Positions 35,906 to 44,352 of a stretch of 64,000 nucleotides of DNA are shown here, in pieces. The stretch is from Acidovorax sp. YS12 (lineage in GTDB: Bacteria > Pseudomonadota > Gammaproteobacteria > Burkholderiales > Burkholderiaceae_C): positions 2,170,001 through 2,234,000 of the forward strand of contig CP053915.1 in NCBI GenBank assembly GCA_021496925.1. The letters are read 5' to 3'. Position numbers and translations under genes: made by a program. Each line of letters opens with the position of its first letter. Position 1 is the first letter of the stretch. The notes beneath the pieces are model-generated. The model ran no database searches. It was not told the DNA's origin and was given only the letters and a program-made list of their open reading frames with translations.

Positions 35906-38115
35906 CAGAAGTAGTACGCGAAGCCCACGCCCACGGTGCGCCCACGCATGGGCAGGCCCATGACCGCGTCCGGCCCGCCCTCGACCATGGCCGGGTAGTA
36001 GTAGCCGAAGGAATCGTAGCGCTTGTCGGTCAGGTTCTTGACCCACAGGTACAGCTCGGTCTTGCCGCCCGAGACGCCAGTGCGCAGGTCGATCTGGTGG
36101 TAGCCGGGCAGCGTGAAGTTGTTCTGCGGATCGCCCGCGCGGCTGCTGGCGAAGCGGGCGGCGATGCGCGCGCTCCACGCGGGCGACTGCCAGCCGATGA
36201 ACCCACCCAGGGGCATGCGGTACTGCACGCCGATGCTGCCGCTCCACTTCGGGCTGTCGGGCACGCGGTTGCCGGCCGCCGCGCCCGAGGTGCTGGTGGC
36301 GGCGACGCCGGTGATCTTGGCATCGGTATAGGCCAGGGCCGCGTCCAGCGTCAGGCCAGTGGCAGGCTTCCAGAAGCCCGAGAGCTCCAGCCCCCGGCTG
36401 CGCGTATCCGCGTTCTCGGCATACATGCCGAAGTTCACGGTGTCGAAGAACAGCAGGTGGTCGCCCTTGCCGCGCGACTCGAACAGCGCGGCATTCAGGC
36501 CAAAGCGGCCGTCGGCGCTTTCGTGCTTGGCGCCGATCTCCACGGCATTGACGCGCGCGGCAGCGTAGGGCGTGTCCTTGCCGCCCTGGGTGACGTTGGT
36601 GCCCCAGTCGTTATAGCCGCCGCTCTTGTAGCCGCGCGAGGCCATCGCGTAGAGGTTGGTCTGCGCATCCAGCGCCCAGCTCAGGCCCAGGCGCCCGGTG
36701 GTGTAGTGGTCGCGCAGCGTATCGTCGTCCTCCGCGTAGCGAATGGGGCTGTCGTTGCCCGGCACGGCCTGCCAGCTCGCGCGCTGGCGCTTGCGGTCCC
36801 AGGTGTGGCGCAGGCCGGCGGTCAGCTTCAGGCGCTCAGCCACGGGGAAGGTGGCCTCGCCGAAGACGGCGCTGCTGGTGCTTTCCAGCCGGCGCAGCAT
36901 GGTGCCGTTGGTGTAGCTGCCGGGATAGAAGTGGTCGAAGGCGCCGAACGGCATGTCCACGTCGCGCTGGTGGCGCAGCCAGTTCAGGCCGGCCACCCAG
37001 AACACGCTGTCGCCAGGCTTGGAGGACAGGCGCAGCTCCTGCGAGGCCGTCTCCTCGCCGTTGCGCATGACGAAGTAGCCGCCGTTGTCCGGCGCCATGC
37101 CGATCAGTTGCCGGTAGCTGTTGCCCTCGTAGGGGATGTTCATCATCCAGGTGTCGGCCTTGACGTAGCCCGTGACCGAGGTCAGCAGCGCGAAGCCCAG
37201 GTCGTGCTCCAGCGTGGCGCCCACGCGGTCCACGCTGCGGTGGTCGCCGATCCAGTCGATGGTGCTCCGGTCCAGCACCGGCGGGTCGCCATACGGGCGC
37301 AGGGCATAGACGTTGGGGTGGCCGCGCAGGCTGTCGTGCTGAGCCGTCAGCGTGAGCCGCGTCGTGGCGAGCGGCTGCCACAGAAGCGTGCCGCGCACGC
37401 CAGTGTCCCGGGGCTGGCTGATGGGCCCGCCGGTGTGGTAGTCGTGCACCCAGTGGTCGCTGGCCAAACCGCGCATCGCCAGGCGGGCGCTGAGGGTCTC
37501 GCTCAGGGGGCCGCTGACCGCGCCCTCGGCCATGCGCTGCTGGCCAGTGCCCAGTTCCGAGCGCACGTAGCCCTCGAAGTGCCGCGTGGGCTTGGCGGTG
37601 ATGACGTTGATGGCGCCAGCCTCGCTGTTGTTGCCCAGCAGCGTGCCCTGCGGGCCCTTGAGCACTTCGATGCGCTCCAGATCGAAGCCCATGGACGAGA
37701 TGTTGCCAATCATCAACGGCTGGCCATCGACCGCCAGGCCCACCGAGGCATCCTCGCCGCTGACTTTCTGCAGCGCGCCCACGCCGCGGATGCGCACGTT
37801 GGCGTTCCACGAGTCGCCGCCGTTGGAGTTCATCTCGACGCCGGGGATCTGCCACAGCGCCTCATCCACCGAGCGCAGCCCGCGCTCCTCCATGTCCTGG
37901 CCGCTGACGACGTTGACGGTGAAAGGCACCTCGCGGGCCGCTTCGTCGGCCAGGCGGGCGCGCACCACGACGGGTTCGAGGGTCTTCGGCGCGTCCGCAC
38001 TGGCGGTGCGCGCCTCCTCGGCAGGCTGGGCCGCCGCCGCCAGCGCCACCCACAGGGCGGCGAACGCAGTGGGGCGCAAGGGCAGGAACGGACGGCGGCG
38101 CGGGAGCTTAGACAT
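35905..38115 (-). CDS. TonB-dependent outer-membrane receptor
   Basis: 736-residue beta-barrel receptor: Sec signal (about 1-30), probable TonB box TLEPVVVRA (45-53), plug domain with VRIRGVGALQKVSGED and ERIEVLKGPQGTLLGNN-type motifs, then the barrel with LWVKNLTDKRYDSFGYYY and the terminal aromatic GFAYYF. Plug details resemble siderophore receptors of the FhuA/FecA-like broad group; ligand unknown. Expression is likely controlled by the AraC protein encoded just upstream. Confidence 0.93.
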   Translation of the reverse strand: MSKLPRRRPFLPLRPTAFAALWVALAAAAQPAEEARTASADAPKTLEPVVVRARLADEAAREVPFTVNVVSGQDMEERGLRSVDEALWQIPGVEMNSNGGDSWNANVRIRGVGALQKVSGEDASVGLAVDGQPLMIGNISSMGFDLERIEVLKGPQGTLLGNNSEAGAINVITAKPTRHFEGYVRSELGTGQQRMAEGAVSGPLSETLSARLAMRGLASDHWVHDYHTGGPISQPRDTGVRGTLLWQPLATTRLTLTAQHDSLRGHPNVYALRPYGDPPVLDRSTIDWIGDHRSVDRVGATLEHDLGFALLTSVTGYVKADTWMMNIPYEGNSYRQLIGMAPDNGGYFVMRNGEETASQELRLSSKPGDSVFWVAGLNWLRHQRDVDMPFGAFDHFYPGSYTNGTMLRRLESTSSAVFGEATFPVAERLKLTAGLRHTWDRKRQRASWQAVPGNDSPIRYAEDDDTLRDHYTTGRLGLSWALDAQTNLYAMASRGYKSGGYNDWGTNVTQGGKDTPYAAARVNAVEIGAKHESADGRFGLNAALFESRGKGDHLLFFDTVNFGMYAENADTRSRGLELSGFWKPATGLTLDAALAYTDAKITGVAATSTSGAAAGNRVPDSPKWSGSIGVQYRMPLGGFIGWQSPAWSARIAARFASSRAGDPQNNFTLPGYHQIDLRTGVSGGKTELYLWVKNLTDKRYDSFGYYYPAMVEGGPDAVMGLPMRGRTVGVGFAYYF

Positions 38116-38214
38116 GGCTTTCCGATGGATACGAAAAAGAATGCGTCCAAGTGTTATTCAGTCACTCGCGGCGGCCTGCTCCTTTCGGGAAATAGTGTGC
38201 TCCAGGGCGGAAAT
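38116..38214 (-). promoter_or_regulatory. Promoter region of the TonB receptor operon
   Basis: 99-bp AT-richer gap between the AraC gene and the receptor start. On the minus strand it contains CCGAAAGGAGCAG and GTGACTGAATAACAC, elements that look like the AraC/PchR-type boxes seen before siderophore receptors in related bacteria (recollection, not verified). No Fur box was recognised. Confidence 0.4.
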
Positions 38215-39216
38215 TCAGGCCACGGCCGAGGGCGGCGTGCCGTGCGCCTCGCGGAACGCCTTGGCGAACTTGCCCGCGTGCGCGTAGCCGCACAGCGCGG
38301 CCACCTGCTGGATGCTGTGGCGTTGCCCGGCCAGCAGCTCGCGCGCGTGCGCCATGCGCAGCTGGCGCAGGTAGGCGGCAACGCCCATGCCCGTGCGCTC
38401 GCGGAACAGGCTCTTCAGGTAGCACTCGTTGATGCCCGCGCGCCGCGCCAGTTGCGCGATGGTGTGCGGCTGCTGCCATTCCGTGTGCAGGATATCCAGC
38501 GCCTCGTCGAGCGCCGCCCGCCAGCGCTGCGATACCTGCCGCAGCGCCGGCAGGCGCGCGCCGGGGCCGGCGGCCATGAGCTTGAGCAGCAGCTCCAGGC
38601 TGAGCGATTCCAGCTCCAGCCGCGCCAGCGTGGAGGCCCCGGCGCGCACCGCCAGCATCCTGCGCGCCATGGCACGCAGCATGGCGCCCGTGGCCTGCGA
38701 AGGCAGCAGGACGGCGTGGCTGTCGCGCCGGCCGATCCAGGCCAGATCCATGCCGTCCTCATGCAGCGCGCGCGCCAGCTCGCGCGGAATGTCCACCGAC
38801 ACGCCCGACAGCAGCATGCCTGCTGGCGCGCGGTTGTGGAACACGCCGGGGCTGCCGTTGCGCAGGAAGATGCTGCCCGGCTCGCACACGGTATCGCCCT
38901 GCCCGGCCAGGCGGAAGATCGACTGTCCATCCGCGATCAGGCCCAGGTTCAGGGTGTCGGGGCATTGGGTGTAGTCGCTCTCCAGCGGCGTCGCCAGCTG
39001 CCAGTACATGCGCCCGGTCATGATGCCGCTGCCGAACTCGTGCATGTCGGTCCAGCCCTGGCCATAGACCGGCGCGATCTCGTAGCTGAGCTGGCGCGCT
39101 CCCGGGCGCTGCGCCGCGCGGGCGGCATTGGCGCGGAAGCAATCGGAGTGCTTTTCGTAGAAGCTGCTGTAGCGCTCGAAGGGCGGCTGGCGCGAACCGT
39201 GCGGCGTGGTGTGCAT
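38215..39216 (-). CDS. AraC-family regulator (PchR-like)
   Basis: 333-residue regulator. A ~220-residue N-terminal sensing domain of the PchR/AlcR type (YTQCPDTLNLGLIADGQSIF, FLRNGSPGVFHNRAP) is followed by a C-terminal double helix-turn-helix: TIAQLARRAGINECYLKSLF and SIQQVAALCGYAHAGKFAKA with the conserved FREAHGTPPS end. Such regulators bind a ferric siderophore and activate receptor and biosynthesis genes (family knowledge). Encoded directly upstream of the receptor in the same direction. A TAGAAT -10-like box lies in the 160-bp gap behind purH. Confidence 0.9.
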   Translation of the reverse strand: MHTTPHGSRQPPFERYSSFYEKHSDCFRANAARAAQRPGARQLSYEIAPVYGQGWTDMHEFGSGIMTGRMYWQLATPLESDYTQCPDTLNLGLIADGQSIFRLAGQGDTVCEPGSIFLRNGSPGVFHNRAPAGMLLSGVSVDIPRELARALHEDGMDLAWIGRRDSHAVLLPSQATGAMLRAMARRMLAVRAGASTLARLELESLSLELLLKLMAAGPGARLPALRQVSQRWRAALDEALDILHTEWQQPHTIAQLARRAGINECYLKSLFRERTGMGVAAYLRQLRMAHARELLAGQRHSIQQVAALCGYAHAGKFAKAFREAHGTPPSAVA

Positions 39217-39376
39217 GGAATCCCCCTGGACGATGGTGTGGCTGCGTCCACGGCACCAGGGCCGTGGCGGTGGTTCATCGCAGGGGTGGGCCGCAAGGCC
39301 CCGCTGTCTTGTTCTTGGAAGGCCGTATTCTACGGAGCCGCCGCGGGCGCCCCGGCCCGGGCCAGCCCCGCGCGGG

Positions 39377-40975
39377 TCAGTGGCGGAAGTGGCGCACGCC
39401 CGTGAACACCATGGCCACGCCGCGCTCGTTGGCCGCGTCGATCACTTCCTGGTCGCGCATCGAGCCGCCGGGCTGCGCCACGCAGGTGGCGCCCGCATCG
39501 ACCACCACGTCCAGGCCATCGCGGAACGGGAAGAAGGCGTCGCTGGCCACCACGGTGTTCTTCAGGCTCAGGCCCGCGGCCTCGGCCTTGATGCTGGCGA
39601 TGCGCGCGGAGTCGAGGCGGCTCATCTGGCCCGCGCCCACGCCCATGGTCATGCCGCCCTTGCAGAACACGATGGCGTTGCTCTTGACGTACTTGGCCAC
39701 CTTCCAGGCGAACAGCAGGTCCTGCATCTCTTCCTGCGTGGGCTGCTTGACGGTGACGACGTGCACGTCGGGCAGTTGCAGCTCGTAGTTGTCGGCGGTC
39801 TGCAGCAGCAGGCCCGAGCCGACGCGCTTGGCGTCCATGGCGTTGCGGCCCTGCTTCCAGGGCGTGTCGCCGCCGGGCGGCAGGGCAATTTTCATGAGGC
39901 GCACGTTGGCCTTGGCCTTGAACACTTCGAGCGCCTCGGGCGTGAAGTCGGGCGCCATCAGCACCTCGACGAACTGCTTGGCGATCTGCTGCGCGGCCGC
40001 GCCGTCAACGGCACGGTTCAGCGCGATGATGCCGCCGAAGGCGCTGGTGGGGTCGGTCTGGAAGGCCTTGTTGTACGCCTCCAGCGCATTCGTGCCCACG
40101 GCCACGCCGCAGGGGTTGGCGTGCTTGACGATGACGCAGGCGGGCAGCTTGAAGCTCTTGACGCACTCCCAGGCCGCATCGGCGTCGGCGATGTTGTTGT
40201 AGCTCAGCTCCTTGCCCTGCAGTTGCACGCCAGTGACGATGGAGCCGGGCGCGGGGTACAGGTCGCGGTACAGCGCGGCCTGCTGGTGGCTGTTCTCGCC
40301 GTAGCGCAGGTCCTGGATCTTGGTGAAGATGCCGTTGCTCTGCGCCGGAAACAGGGTGCGCGCGGGCACATAGGTTTCGGACAGTTTCTCGGCCTCGAAC
40401 TGGAGGGAGGACAGGTAGTCGCTGATGGCGCCGTCGTACTGCGCGATGCGGTTGAACGCCGCCACCGACAACGCGAAGCGCAGCTTGTCGGAGAGCTTGC
40501 CGCCGCGTTGCAGTTCGGCCAGCACGGCCTCGTACTGGTCGGCCGAGGTGATGACGCCCACATCTTTCCAGTTCTTCGCGGCGCTGCGCACCATGGCGGG
40601 GCCGCCGATGTCGATGTTCTCGATGGCATCGGCCAGCGTGCAGCCGGCCTTGGCCACGGTGGCCTCGAACGGGTAGAGGTTCACCACCAGCAGGTCGATG
40701 GTGTCGATGCCGTGCTCCTTCAAGGCCGCCATGTGCGCGGGCAGGTCGCGGCGCGCCAGCAGGCCGCCGTGCACCTTGGGGTGCAGCGTCTTCACGCGGC
40801 CATCGAGCATCTCGGGGAACTGCGTGACCTCGGCCACCTCCGTGACGGGCAAGCCCTCCTTGGCCAGCAGCTGGGCGGTGCCGCCCGTGGACAGCAGGCG
40901 GATGCCCAGGGCGTGCAGCGCGCGAGCGAACTCGACGATGCCGGTTTTGTCGGAGACGGAGATCAGTGCATTCAT
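39377..40975 (-). CDS. purH: Bifunctional AICAR formyltransferase / IMP cyclohydrolase
   Basis: Last two steps of purine synthesis: formylation of AICAR and ring closure to IMP. 532 residues. The N-terminal MGS-like cyclohydrolase domain (about 1-200) opens [20 protein letters not shown] with STGGTAQLL and [16 protein letters not shown]. The C-terminal transformylase carries the K-H pair in [10 protein letters not shown] and ends with [20 protein letters not shown] at 40975 is the family start. Downstream of fis and separated from it by repeat copy F. Confidence 0.97.
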   Translation of the reverse strand: MNALISVSDKTGIVEFARALHALGIRLLSTGGTAQLLAKEGLPVTEVAEVTQFPEMLDGRVKTLHPKVHGGLLARRDLPAHMAALKEHGIDTIDLLVVNLYPFEATVAKAGCTLADAIENIDIGGPAMVRSAAKNWKDVGVITSADQYEAVLAELQRGGKLSDKLRFALSVAAFNRIAQYDGAISDYLSSLQFEAEKLSETYVPARTLFPAQSNGIFTKIQDLRYGENSHQQAALYRDLYPAPGSIVTGVQLQGKELSYNNIADADAAWECVKSFKLPACVIVKHANPCGVAVGTNALEAYNKAFQTDPTSAFGGIIALNRAVDGAAAQQIAKQFVEVLMAPDFTPEALEVFKAKANVRLMKIALPPGGDTPWKQGRNAMDAKRVGSGLLLQTADNYELQLPDVHVVTVKQPTQEEMQDLLFAWKVAKYVKSNAIVFCKGGMTMGVGAGQMSRLDSARIASIKAEAAGLSLKNTVVASDAFFPFRDGLDVVVDAGATCVAQPGGSMRDQEVIDAANERGVAMVFTGVRHFRH

Positions 40976-41000
40976 GGCGGTGGTGGCTTCTGGTTTCAAA

Positions 41001-41057
41001 TAAAATCGCGCTCCAGCGCCCGCCCAGCAAGCGCCAGAAGCTATCAAACAAATAGCA
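41001..41057. repeat. 45-bp hairpin repeat, copy F
   Basis: AAATAAAATCGCGCTCCAGC, then CCCAGCAAGCGCCAGAAGCTATC: a reverse-orientation copy between fis and purH. Three bases after it would start the fis stop codon. Confidence 0.65.
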
Positions 41058-41297
41058 TCAAAGCAGGTTGTGCAGCGTCAGCTTCTTGCGCAGCGTGTTG
41101 CGGTTCAGGCCCAGCCACTCGGCCGCGCGCGACTGGTTGTTGTCGGCCTGGCGCATCACCACTTCGAGCAGCGGTTTTTCGACCAGGCGCACCAGCATGT
41201 CGTACATGCCATCGGGCGTCTCGCCGTCCAGGTCCTGGAAGTAGCGCAGCAGGCTTTCGCGCACGCATTCTTCGACGTTGATGTGGTTGGCGCTCAT
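41058..41297 (-). CDS. fis: Nucleoid protein Fis
   Basis: DNA-bending nucleoid-associated protein. 79 residues (shorter at the N-terminus than the 98 of E. coli, as usual in betaproteobacteria), with the dimerisation helices ([19 protein letters not shown]) and the helix-turn-helix [23 protein letters not shown] at 41297 overlaps the dusB stop by 4 bases: the conserved dusB-fis operon. Confidence 0.95.
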   Translation of the reverse strand: MSANHINVEECVRESLLRYFQDLDGETPDGMYDMLVRLVEKPLLEVVMRQADNNQSRAAEWLGLNRNTLRKKLTLHNLL

Positions 41298-42346
41298 GCG
41301 CAGAGTCCCTCTTGTTCTTCGTGAAGCGCTGCGGCCGCCGTGGCCGGCAGCCGGTCCATGCGCTGCCCCAGGCCGGCAAAGTAGGCCTGCACGGCCTGCC
41401 ACTGGGCGCCGCAGTCTTCGATGGTGTTGATGTGCTGGCGCAAGGCCTCGCCGCCCGGCAGGGCGCGCACGTACCAGGCGATGTGCTTGCGCGCGCTGCG
41501 CACGCCCGTGGCTTCGCCATAGAGCTGGTAGTGGTCCTGCAGGTGATCGAGCAGCAGGCGCTGCACCTCGGCCACCAGCGGCGGCGCCAGGTGCTCGCCC
41601 GTGGCCAGGAAGTGGCCGATCTCGCGGAAGATCCAGGGCCGCCCCTGCGCGGCACGGCCCACCATCAGCGCGTCGGCGCCGGTGGCGGCCAGCACCGCGC
41701 GGGCCTTTTCCGGGCTGGTGATGTCGCCGTTGGCCACCACCGGCACGCGCACAGCGGCCTTCACGGCGGCGATGGTGTCGTACTCGGCCTCGCCCCGGTA
41801 GCCCTGCTCGCGCGTGCGGCCATGTACGGTGAGCATCTGGATGCCCACGGCCTCGAAGCGGCGCGCCAGTGGCACGGCGTTCTTGTGCTGCTGGCACCAG
41901 CCGGTGCGCATCTTCAGCGTGACGGGCACGTTGCGCGGCGCGCAGGCGGCCACCACGGCCTCGGCGATCTGCACCGCCAGGGCCTCGTTCTGCATCAGGG
42001 CGGAGCCGGCCCACTTGTTGCAGACCTTCTTGGCCGGGCAACCCATGTTGATGTCGATGATCTCGGCACCGCGGTCCACGTTGTAGAGCGCGGCCTCGGC
42101 CATCATGGCGGCGTCGGTGCCGGCGATCTGCACGGCGATGGGGCCGCTCTCGCCCTCGTGGTTGGCACGGCGCGAGGTCTTGAGGCTGGCCCACAGGTCC
42201 TTGCGCGAGGTGACCATCTCGCTGACCGCGTAGCCCGCGCCGAGCTGCTTGCACAACTGGCGGAACGGCCGGTCCGTCACGCCCGCCATGGGGGCGACGA
42301 ACAGGCGGTTCGCCAACGGGATATGGCCAATGTGCAGGGCGGGCAT
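41294..42346 (-). CDS. dusB: tRNA-dihydrouridine synthase DusB
   Basis: FMN enzyme reducing uridines in tRNA D-loops. 350 residues, with VAPMAGVTDRPFR, the active-site NMGCPAKKV (catalytic Cys), KMRTGW, TVHGRTREQGYRG and VVANGDITSPEKA motifs. ATG at 42346 follows a promoter with TACAAT. First gene of dusB-fis; purH may also be reached by read-through. Confidence 0.95.
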   Translation of the reverse strand: MPALHIGHIPLANRLFVAPMAGVTDRPFRQLCKQLGAGYAVSEMVTSRKDLWASLKTSRRANHEGESGPIAVQIAGTDAAMMAEAALYNVDRGAEIIDINMGCPAKKVCNKWAGSALMQNEALAVQIAEAVVAACAPRNVPVTLKMRTGWCQQHKNAVPLARRFEAVGIQMLTVHGRTREQGYRGEAEYDTIAAVKAAVRVPVVANGDITSPEKARAVLAATGADALMVGRAAQGRPWIFREIGHFLATGEHLAPPLVAEVQRLLLDHLQDHYQLYGEATGVRSARKHIAWYVRALPGGEALRQHINTIEDCGAQWQAVQAYFAGLGQRMDRLPATAAAALHEEQEGLCA

Positions 42347-42373
42347 GTGGGGCGGGCAGGCAGGGGAGGCGGG

Positions 42374-42406
42374 ATTGTACCTGCCCAAAATTTCAGCAAC
42401 TGAAAT
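42374..42406 (-). promoter_or_regulatory. dusB-fis promoter with 17-bp palindrome
   Basis: On the minus strand TACAAT (42374-42379) lies 27 bases before the dusB ATG. The perfect palindrome ATTTCAGCAACTGAAAT (42390-42406) covers the -35 position, so it may be an operator for a dimeric repressor or, as RNA of the other strand, part of a terminator for the region. Confidence 0.5.
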
Positions 42407-42444
42407 CGGCGCGCCGCAGGCCGCGAGCGCCGCGCGCGGCCGCT

Positions 42445-43185
42445 TCACCGCACCGGCAGATCGAAATAGCGGTCGGGGTAGGGTTCGTCGCGCAGCGTGA
42501 AGTGCCACCACTCCTCGGGCAGATTGCGCCAGCCGTGGCGCTCCATCAGCGCACGCAGCCAGCGGCGGTTGCGCTGCACGTCGGGGGACTGGTCGGCGTC
42601 GTCGGTGTGCGAGTGCGCGTCGAACAGGTCGAACGGCGTGCCCATGTCCACCTCGGCGCCATCGGCCAGCGGCCCGAGCAGCACCTGGCGCGCGCGCAGT
42701 CCGTCGGCCACCACCAGCGTCAGGTCCACCGTGCTGCCCCGGCTGTGCCCCGAACGCGCGGCGATGTAGCCACGCTGGAACAGCTCCTCCTTCGGCACGC
42801 GCGGGTAGTAGGCGGGCTTGGTGCGCTGGTCGGCCAGGTCGTTGCCCCAGCGCACGAAATCGTCCACGGCCTGCTGCGGGCGGTAGCAGTCGAACACCTT
42901 GAGCCGCAGCCCCAGGGGCTCCAGCTCCTGCTGCACGGCCCGCAAGGCCTGCGCGGCGGGCCGCGCGAGCCAGCAGGCCGGCGCCGCATAGCCGGCGACG
43001 GGGCGGCCCATGAAGTTGTCCACCCCGTGGTAGCGCATGTCCTGCTGCACCCCCGGGGCCACGGCGGAGAGCGGCACCAGATCGGGCGCCTCGGGACCGC
43101 GCGTCGCGCAGCCCGCCAAGGCCAGCGCCAGCACGGCAGCGGCGGCGCGCGGCAGGGCCCGGGTTGCAAAGGGGGGGTTGCGCAT
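42445..43185 (-). CDS. D-Ala-D-Ala dipeptidase-like lipoprotein (VanX/DdpX family)
   Basis: 246-residue zinc peptidase, M15D family. The N-terminus is a lipoprotein signal with lipobox ALAGC (ends near residue 25). Zinc-site motifs are SGHSRGSTVDLT (His and Asp ligands) and EWWHF (catalytic Glu and His ligand). VanX enzymes cleave D-Ala-D-Ala; chromosomal versions such as DdpX recycle peptidoglycan dipeptide. ATG at 43185 follows AGGAGG. There are no vanH/vanA-type genes around, so resistance is not implied. Confidence 0.9.
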   Translation of the reverse strand: MRNPPFATRALPRAAAAVLALALAGCATRGPEAPDLVPLSAVAPGVQQDMRYHGVDNFMGRPVAGYAAPACWLARPAAQALRAVQQELEPLGLRLKVFDCYRPQQAVDDFVRWGNDLADQRTKPAYYPRVPKEELFQRGYIAARSGHSRGSTVDLTLVVADGLRARQVLLGPLADGAEVDMGTPFDLFDAHSHTDDADQSPDVQRNRRWLRALMERHGWRNLPEEWWHFTLRDEPYPDRYFDLPVR

Positions 43186-43264
43186 GGTTCGCCTCCTGTG
43201 TGTTGTGATGCCAGCGCGCACCATACAAGAAGAAACGCCGCCGCGCCCCTAAACTTGCGCCCCT

Positions 43265-43744
43265 ATGGAACTGTGGATGCACCAACTGCTGCACTGGCTG
43301 GCCCTGCCGCAATTCGGGCTGGGCACGGTGTTCGTGGTGTCGTTCATTTCGGCCACGCTGCTGCCGCTGGGCTCCGAGCCGGCCGTGTTCGGGCTCATCA
43401 AGCTCAACCCCGGGCTGTTCTGGCCCGCCATCCTGGTGGCCACCGCGGGCAACACGCTGGGCGGCGCCGTGAGCTGGTGGATGGGCCTGGGCACGCACAA
43501 GGTGGTGGACCGCGCCGCCGGCCACCCGACGGAGCTGCGCGCCCTGGCCTGGCTGCGCCGCTTCGGCCCCAGGGCCTGCCTGCTGAGCTGGCTGCCCCTC
43601 GTGGGCGATCCGCTGTGCGCCGTGGCCGGCTGGCTCAGGCTGCCCTTCTGGCCCTGCGTGGCCTACATGGCCGTGGGCAAGTTCCTGCGTTACCTGGTGA
43701 TGACGACGGCGCTGCTGTATGTGTGGCCGGGTGCGGTGGCGTAG
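43265..43744 (+). CDS. YqaA-family inner-membrane protein (DedA-like)
   Basis: 159-residue membrane protein with four to five hydrophobic helices, including GTVFVVSFISATLLPLGSEP and LVATAGNTLGGAVSWWMGLG, the SNARE-associated/DedA-superfamily signature of YqaA. Function unknown; larger relatives (DedA, VTT) act in lipid-carrier flipping. Start ATG 43265 lies 79 bases from the divergent VanX-like gene. A TAAACT -10-like box 9 bases before the ATG suggests a very short leader. Confidence 0.85.
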   Translation: MELWMHQLLHWLALPQFGLGTVFVVSFISATLLPLGSEPAVFGLIKLNPGLFWPAILVATAGNTLGGAVSWWMGLGTHKVVDRAAGHPTELRALAWLRRFGPRACLLSWLPLVGDPLCAVAGWLRLPFWPCVAYMAVGKFLRYLVMTTALLYVWPGAVA

Positions 43745-43748
43745 CGAA

Positions 43749-43800
43749 TTTGATAGCTACCAGCGCTTGGCTGGCAAGGGCTGGAGGGCTTTTTGCCCCC
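43749..43800. repeat. 45-bp hairpin repeat, copy G
   Basis: TTTGATAGCTACCAGCGCTT, then GGCTGGCAAGGGCTGGAGGG and a T-run; directly after the yqaA-like stop and before the tRNA-Ile gene. Likely terminator of the membrane-protein gene. Confidence 0.7.
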
Positions 43801-43829
43801 AAACGTGCAGCAGCCGGATGGTGAATGAA

Positions 43830-44156
43830 TGGTAGGCCGTGCTGGGCTCGAACCAGCGACCAAAGGATTCAAGTTTGCGCGGGTTTCCCCGCTCCTTGGA
43901 CTATCTCACCGCCCACAGCCGGACTGTTGGGGCGCCGGGCGCTCGCGGGACGCTTATCGGAGGGGCTCCTCACGTCCTAGTCTCTGCACCTTCCCGCCTA
44001 CCGGTCTTGCGACCTGCCCTTCGGCGGGCTTGGCTCAAGGTTGCCGTGGCTTGCGCTGTAGGGTTCCTTGAATTCACCCGGTTTTCCGATGGGGCTCTCG
44101 CCCCATGGTCACCATTTTGATGAGTCCTCTGCTCTAACCAACTGAGCTAACGGCCC
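43830..44156 (-). tRNA. ileX: tRNA-Ile(CAU), interrupted by a group I intron
   Basis: Exon 1 (44156-44120) is GGGCCGTTAGCTCAGTTGGT... ending in the anticodon CAT; exon 2 (43869-43830) starts AATCCTTTGG and ends with an encoded CCA. Joined, they give a 77-nt tRNA with a normal D-arm, anticodon stem GAGGA/TCCTT, T-arm GCTGG/CCAGC and acceptor GGGCCGT/ACGGCCT (a G-U pair at 1-72). The CAU anticodon with this body is that of tRNA-Ile2, whose C34 is turned to lysidine by TilS to read AUA. The gene would be non-functional without splicing. Confidence 0.93.
43870..44119 (-). ncRNA. Group I self-splicing intron (IC3-like) in tRNA-Ile(CAU)
   Basis: 250-nt insert directly after the CAU anticodon. Core blocks resemble the Azoarcus tRNA-Ile intron as I recall it: GTGCAGAGACTAGGACG (43989-43973) holds the 5' strand of P7 (GACTA) and GATAGTCCAAGGAGCGGGG (from 43905 down) its 3' strand (TAGTC); a GAAA-loop hairpin and GCGCAAAC follow near the end. 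The internal guide GTGA can pair with the exon end TCAT, with U-G at the 5' splice site, and the last intron base is G. It encodes no homing endonuclease. Predicted to remove itself with a guanosine cofactor. Confidence 0.92.
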
Positions 44157-44187
44157 ATTCATACCAAAGCTGCGGATTGTACGTGCA

Positions 44188-44352
44188 AGGGAACCTCTGC
44201 ACGAATCGCCGCGCCGCGTGCATCTGCGGGCTCGGGCGGTCTGCCGCGTTGCAAATCCTCGCCATAGCTACCGCTATGGCTGTGGTTTGCGCCTTGCAGC
44301 CCATCCCGATCCGCAGCGCACGCTTGCCGCGCGATACATGCAGAAGTTCCCT
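44188..44352. repeat. 165-bp fully palindromic intergenic element, copy 2
   Basis: Same type as 1494-1660. The outer arms pair with each other (AGGGAACCTCTGCACG on the left, AGGGAACTTCTGCATG from the right strand) through to the centre GCCATAGCTACCGCTATGGC at 44270. The central ~46 bp matches copy 1 in opposite orientation (TTGCAAAT...GCTATGGCTGTG...TTTGCGCC); the outer arms differ from copy 1. It fills the space between the tRNA gene and hrcA and includes two bases of the hrcA stop codon. Confidence 0.72.

Noticed and set aside
39340..39376. GC-rich palindrome (GGCCCGGGCC) after purH as a terminator.
   Set aside because: No U-tract and high background of GC palindromes in this genome; not distinguishable from chance.
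42445..43185. VanX-like gene as evidence for vancomycin resistance.
   Set aside because: No vanH, vanA or regulator genes nearby; chromosomal D-Ala-D-Ala dipeptidases are common in Gram-negatives.
43829..44120. Two plus-strand reading frames (80 and 93 residues) with GLEPATKGF-type N-termini.
   Set aside because: They are antisense to the tRNA-Ile exon and its intron; this is a well-known kind of false protein call over tRNA genes.
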